A stretch of DNA of 64,000 nt from DIGJ01 sp031553075 (GTDB lineage: Bacteria; Bacillota; Clostridia; Lachnospirales; Lachnospiraceae). Position numbers and translations under genes: made by a program. Below are positions 61,682 through 64,000 of this stretch, in pieces. Under the pieces are notes generated by a model. That model saw only the letters and a program-made list of their open reading frames with translations, ran no database searches and was not told the DNA's origin. The DNA lies in assembly GCA_031553075.1 (NCBI GenBank), contig JAVBLX010000087.1:1-64000 (forward strand), written 5' to 3'. Every line of letters starts with the position of its first letter. Position 1 is the stretch's first letter.

Positions 61682-63019
61682 TCACATTAAAATAAGTTCA
61701 AATATTTCCAGATCATTGCTTTCCGTAAAATGCAAGGAAATTTCATACATTCCCGGCTCCATCTCTATTTTTTGCTCCTTTTGGATACCATTTTCAATCA
61801 CGATTTCACCAGCCTTCCTGTCATTCATCCAAACCTCCATGCTGCCGCTTCCGACTGCCACCACTTTGAGCTTCGAGAATGCTTTCTGGCTTTCCACATA
61901 ACGAAATACCGCTTCATCACCTTTTACAATACCAGTCAGCTTTTCTTCATAAACTTCATCTACATCAATGTAGACATTGCCGCTTACTCCACAAGCCTGA
62001 AATCCCTTTATCACGTCACCCAGCCCAAATGGTTTGCCAACTCCCTGGGAAGTCATCCTTACCTCTGGAATACTTCCATCTGCTTCAATTGTAATTGGTT
62101 CAATACAAAGTCTCCGATAATGTCTTTCGCCACGGCTGCATCGATGATAGAACACGTACCATTGATCTCCAAACTTCTCAATGGAACCATGGTTGTTCCA
62201 GCTTGCCGGATCACAACCGTCATTGTCAATGATAATACCGCGATAGACAAAAGGTCCCAGTGGCGATTGACTGGTAGCATATCCCAAGGAGGTCGGCTTA
62301 CCTCTTTCCATATCTGCATAGACGTAATAGTAGGTATCTCCGATTTTTCTCATAGAGGAACCCTCATGAAAATAATGCTCTTCCTCTGTTATCAAGTTAT
62401 CCACTACTTTCGTCGAATCAAAAGATACCATATCCTCATGTAATTCAACTCCATAAGAAAAGAATTGTCCCCAATAATAATAGGCTTTTCCATCATCATC
62501 AATGAAGATCGCAGGATCAATTCCACCACAGGGTAATTGCACCGGATTTTCGAATGGTCCTTCTGGTTTATCTGAGGTTGCTACGCCTTCGCTATCATCT
62601 GCCATACAAAAGTAAAGATAATATGTTCCATTTTTACAGATTGCATCCGGTGCATACAGCAAAGGAGCTTTTTGACCTTCTTTTTCATTCGAAATTATTT
62701 TTTCTATCTCGCTCATATCGATATCGCCAATCATTTTCTTAAGAAAAGGAGTTGGATTGGTCCAGTCAATTCCCGAATATCTAGGTGCATTTGGATCTGT
62801 GTACCAGGGAATCTCTTCTCCCTTTAACGAAACATCATGAATGGTCCAATGTTCCATATCCGATGTGGATACAACACGATATATATTGCTACAATATCCC
62901 TCCTGGCGTTTATCATAGCTGCCATAAATATAAAGTCTGCCGTCCGGCATTACATGAGCCTCACTGTCTGGAACATAATATTTTAGTGGTAAAATTGGAT
63001 TGTGTTTATTTTGATACAT
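61682..63019 (-). CDS. GH43 glycosidase with C-terminal CBM6-like domain
   Basis: 445 residues. Propeller triad: Asp18 (VPDSEAH), Asp168 (GGIDPAIF), Glu219 (FHEGSSM). From about residue 325 a CBM6-like sandwich follows (DEAVFRYVESQKA; ISLHFTESNDLEIF). Predicted beta-xylosidase or alpha-L-arabinofuranosidase. No signal peptide. ATG after GAAGGAAGG. It has a promoter region resembling that of GH78 B, left over from the duplicated regulator cassette. Confidence 0.85.
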   Translation of the reverse strand: MYQNKHNPILPLKYYVPDSEAHVMPDGRLYIYGSYDKRQEGYCSNIYRVVSTSDMEHWTIHDVSLKGEEIPWYTDPNAPRYSGIDWTNPTPFLKKMIGDIDMSEIEKIISNEKEGQKAPLLYAPDAICKNGTYYLYFCMADDSEGVATSDKPEGPFENPVQLPCGGIDPAIFIDDDGKAYYYWGQFFSYGVELHEDMVSFDSTKVVDNLITEEEHYFHEGSSMRKIGDTYYYVYADMERGKPTSLGYATSQSPLGPFVYRGIIIDNDGCDPASWNNHGSIEKFGDQWYVFYHRCSRGERHYRRLCIEPITIEADGSIPEVRMTSQGVGKPFGLGDVIKGFQACGVSGNVYIDVDEVYEEKLTGIVKGDEAVFRYVESQKAFSKLKVVAVGSGSMEVWMNDRKAGEIVIENGIQKEQKIEMEPGMYEISLHFTESNDLEIFELILM

Positions 63020-63163
63020 TTTATTCCTTCCTTCTTAGAAATTCATTTTCTCTTATTTATAATTCATTTTAATATAAATCATTGCAACAAGATGTATTAA
63101 AACCTTACTTTTTTAAATCAAATGTGCTATTATGATACATAAAGACTAGGTGGATTTTAATTA

Positions 63164-63463
63164 TGACTTCAAATAATACGAAAACAGCAATTGAATTAAG
63201 GAAAATCTTTTCTACATTACAATCCGGCGTATCTATCTAGGATTTACAAGGAGAAAAAAGGTACCTCTATACAGGAAACCAATCAAAAGATTTATTTAGA
63301 AGAAGCAAGGCACCTGCTCGCTGATACTGATATAAAATTAGAAAAAATAGTGCAAACCCTTGGTTTTTCAAATCGAACGAATTTTAATGCCAATTTCAAA
63401 TCCCAATTTGACTGTCTGCCACTGGCTTATCGCATGAAAGAGCATGGAAAAAGAGTGCTGTAA
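63164..63463 (+). pseudogene. Internally deleted copy of AraC regulator C
   Basis: The first 16 codons (MTSNNTKTAIELRKI) and the last 85 codons of regulator C are joined; about 770 bp are missing, and the join shifts the frame to an early stop. The rest stays close to the intact gene (QETNQKIYLEEARHLLADTD). The terminator hairpin is preserved at its end. It cannot make a regulator. Confidence 0.9.
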
Positions 63464-63541
63464 TACACTCTTTTTCTCAATTACAAATTCATATTTTTTC
63501 CACTTCCTATTTGACCATCTGCGTAAGTTCTAATCCTTATT

Positions 63542-63757
63542 TCACGGCCACTGGACGACAGCATTATCATTGGCATAATTAAGCGCATTAATACCATGAC
63601 TTGCCTCATTTGCAAAATGATAGGCTGGAATGCCCAACCTTTCGATGCCGCATGTCCACGCACCACACCAGGAAATCTTTTCCTCCAGCGTCATTCGGCT
63701 TAAGAGATCCGCTGCGCGTTCCTCAAATGATAATGTGGTGTTTCTAAAATTTTCCAT
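63542..63757 (-). pseudogene. N-terminal fragment of a GH3 glycosidase
   Basis: Seventy-one codons: MENFRNTTLSFEERAADLLS, RMTLEEKISWCG and GIPAYHFANEASHGIN, the standard start of GH3 beta-xylosidase/glucosidase proteins, with an ATG preceded by AGGAG. It then stops shortly after AVVQWP, where it joins the tail of the duplicated regulator cassette. The catalytic part is absent. Its start differs from GH3 A and B, so it is a third GH3 type. Confidence 0.75.
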
Positions 63758-63831
63758 AATCGTTTTCTCCTTTTTTGATTATATCTATGGTTGATTTGTA
63801 ATAAAACTTCCAACAGTATAGGAATTGTTAT

Positions 63832-64000
63832 TTAATCCAAATCAAATCCTTTTCCCATTAACGAAGCGCTTTGATTGGAGTAAATAAAACTATCATCTTT
63901 TAATGACTTCACATAATCTCTCAAAGATACCAATTCATGCTTATTTAATACGGTTTGCAAGAGCATCTTTTTCTTTACGTTTTCCGTATCCATTCCTTGA
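63832..64000 (-). CDS. YitT-family-like protein, C-terminal DUF2179 part
   Basis: A 56-codon open end of a gene that starts beyond the right edge: QGMDTENVKKKMLLQTVLNK, HELVSLRDYVKSLKDDSFIY, then SASLMGKGFDLD and a TAA stop. The spacing of the KKxxLxxVLxxxEL strand, the DSFI strand and the final GxGF matches the DUF2179 domain at the end of YitT-family membrane proteins. Only this end is visible, so the call is tentative. Its 65-bp copy lies at 29398-29462. Confidence 0.5.
   Translation of the reverse strand, partial: QGMDTENVKKKMLLQTVLNKHELVSLRDYVKSLKDDSFIYSNQSASLMGKGFDLD

Noticed and set aside
61730..62443. A 237-codon plus-strand frame opposite the GH43 gene
   Set aside because: It lies fully antisense to a GH43 with all catalytic residues; composition and lack of a start signal mark it as a shadow.

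Overview
The window reads as a low-GC Firmicutes chromosome, most likely Lachnospiraceae. The grounds are strong GGAGG-type ribosome binding sites, GPH-type sugar transporters, AraC regulators divergent from glycosidase operons, and integrative-element debris of the kind common in gut clostridia. No rRNA, tRNA or CRISPR array was recognised. The species cannot be fixed from the sequence alone.

Layout. (1) 1-3985, minus strand: a tightly overlapped, AT-rich operon encoding two PaaK/CapK-like adenylate-forming enzymes, an amidohydrolase_2-type TIM-barrel enzyme, a cupin and the start of an unrecognised Cys-containing protein. No substrate can be assigned. (2) 4.0-6.3 kb: an insertion graveyard with two different decayed transposases and the C-terminal end of a subtilisin-like protease. 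(3) 6.3-16.3 kb, minus strand: an integrative-element module with three tandem large serine recombinases, a small DUF6870-like protein, an orphan MazF/PemK toxin, a DinG-like helicase, a sigma-70-like factor and an OmpR-type response regulator. The response regulator has Glu at the phospho-acceptor position. Between it and the sigma gene lie 11-bp-spaced direct repeats next to a TATAAT box, an attenuator-like terminator, and a hairpin that buries the sigma gene's Shine-Dalgarno. (4) 16.4-23.9 kb: a sugar or polyol catabolic operon (Zn-dehydrogenase, DUF4432 mutarotase-like protein, FGGY kinase, FucI-like isomerase, class II aldolase) divergent from a PocR-AraC activator.

(5) 24.0-63.8 kb: a large glycoside-degradation island with three GH78 alpha-L-rhamnosidases, one GH106-like protein, two GH2, two GH43, two complete GH3 and one GH3 fragment. 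It also carries several carbohydrate esterases (alpha/beta-hydrolase, SGNH, NodB-type), a psicose/tagatose 3-epimerase-like enzyme, three GPH symporters and three AraC/cupin regulators, each divergent from its target operon. The glycosidases lack recognisable signal peptides. The likely logic is import of small, acetylated, rhamnose-bearing glycosides (pectin side chains or plant glycosides) by GPH symporters, cytoplasmic de-esterification and trimming, then isomerase/kinase/aldolase catabolism of the monosaccharides.

The island grew by duplication. Paralogous pairs of GH78, GH2, GH3 and GPH genes are visible, together with decayed second copies of a regulator, a transporter tail and an esterase tail. 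Copies of a YitT-type C-terminus lie at 29.4 kb and at the right edge, in direct orientation.
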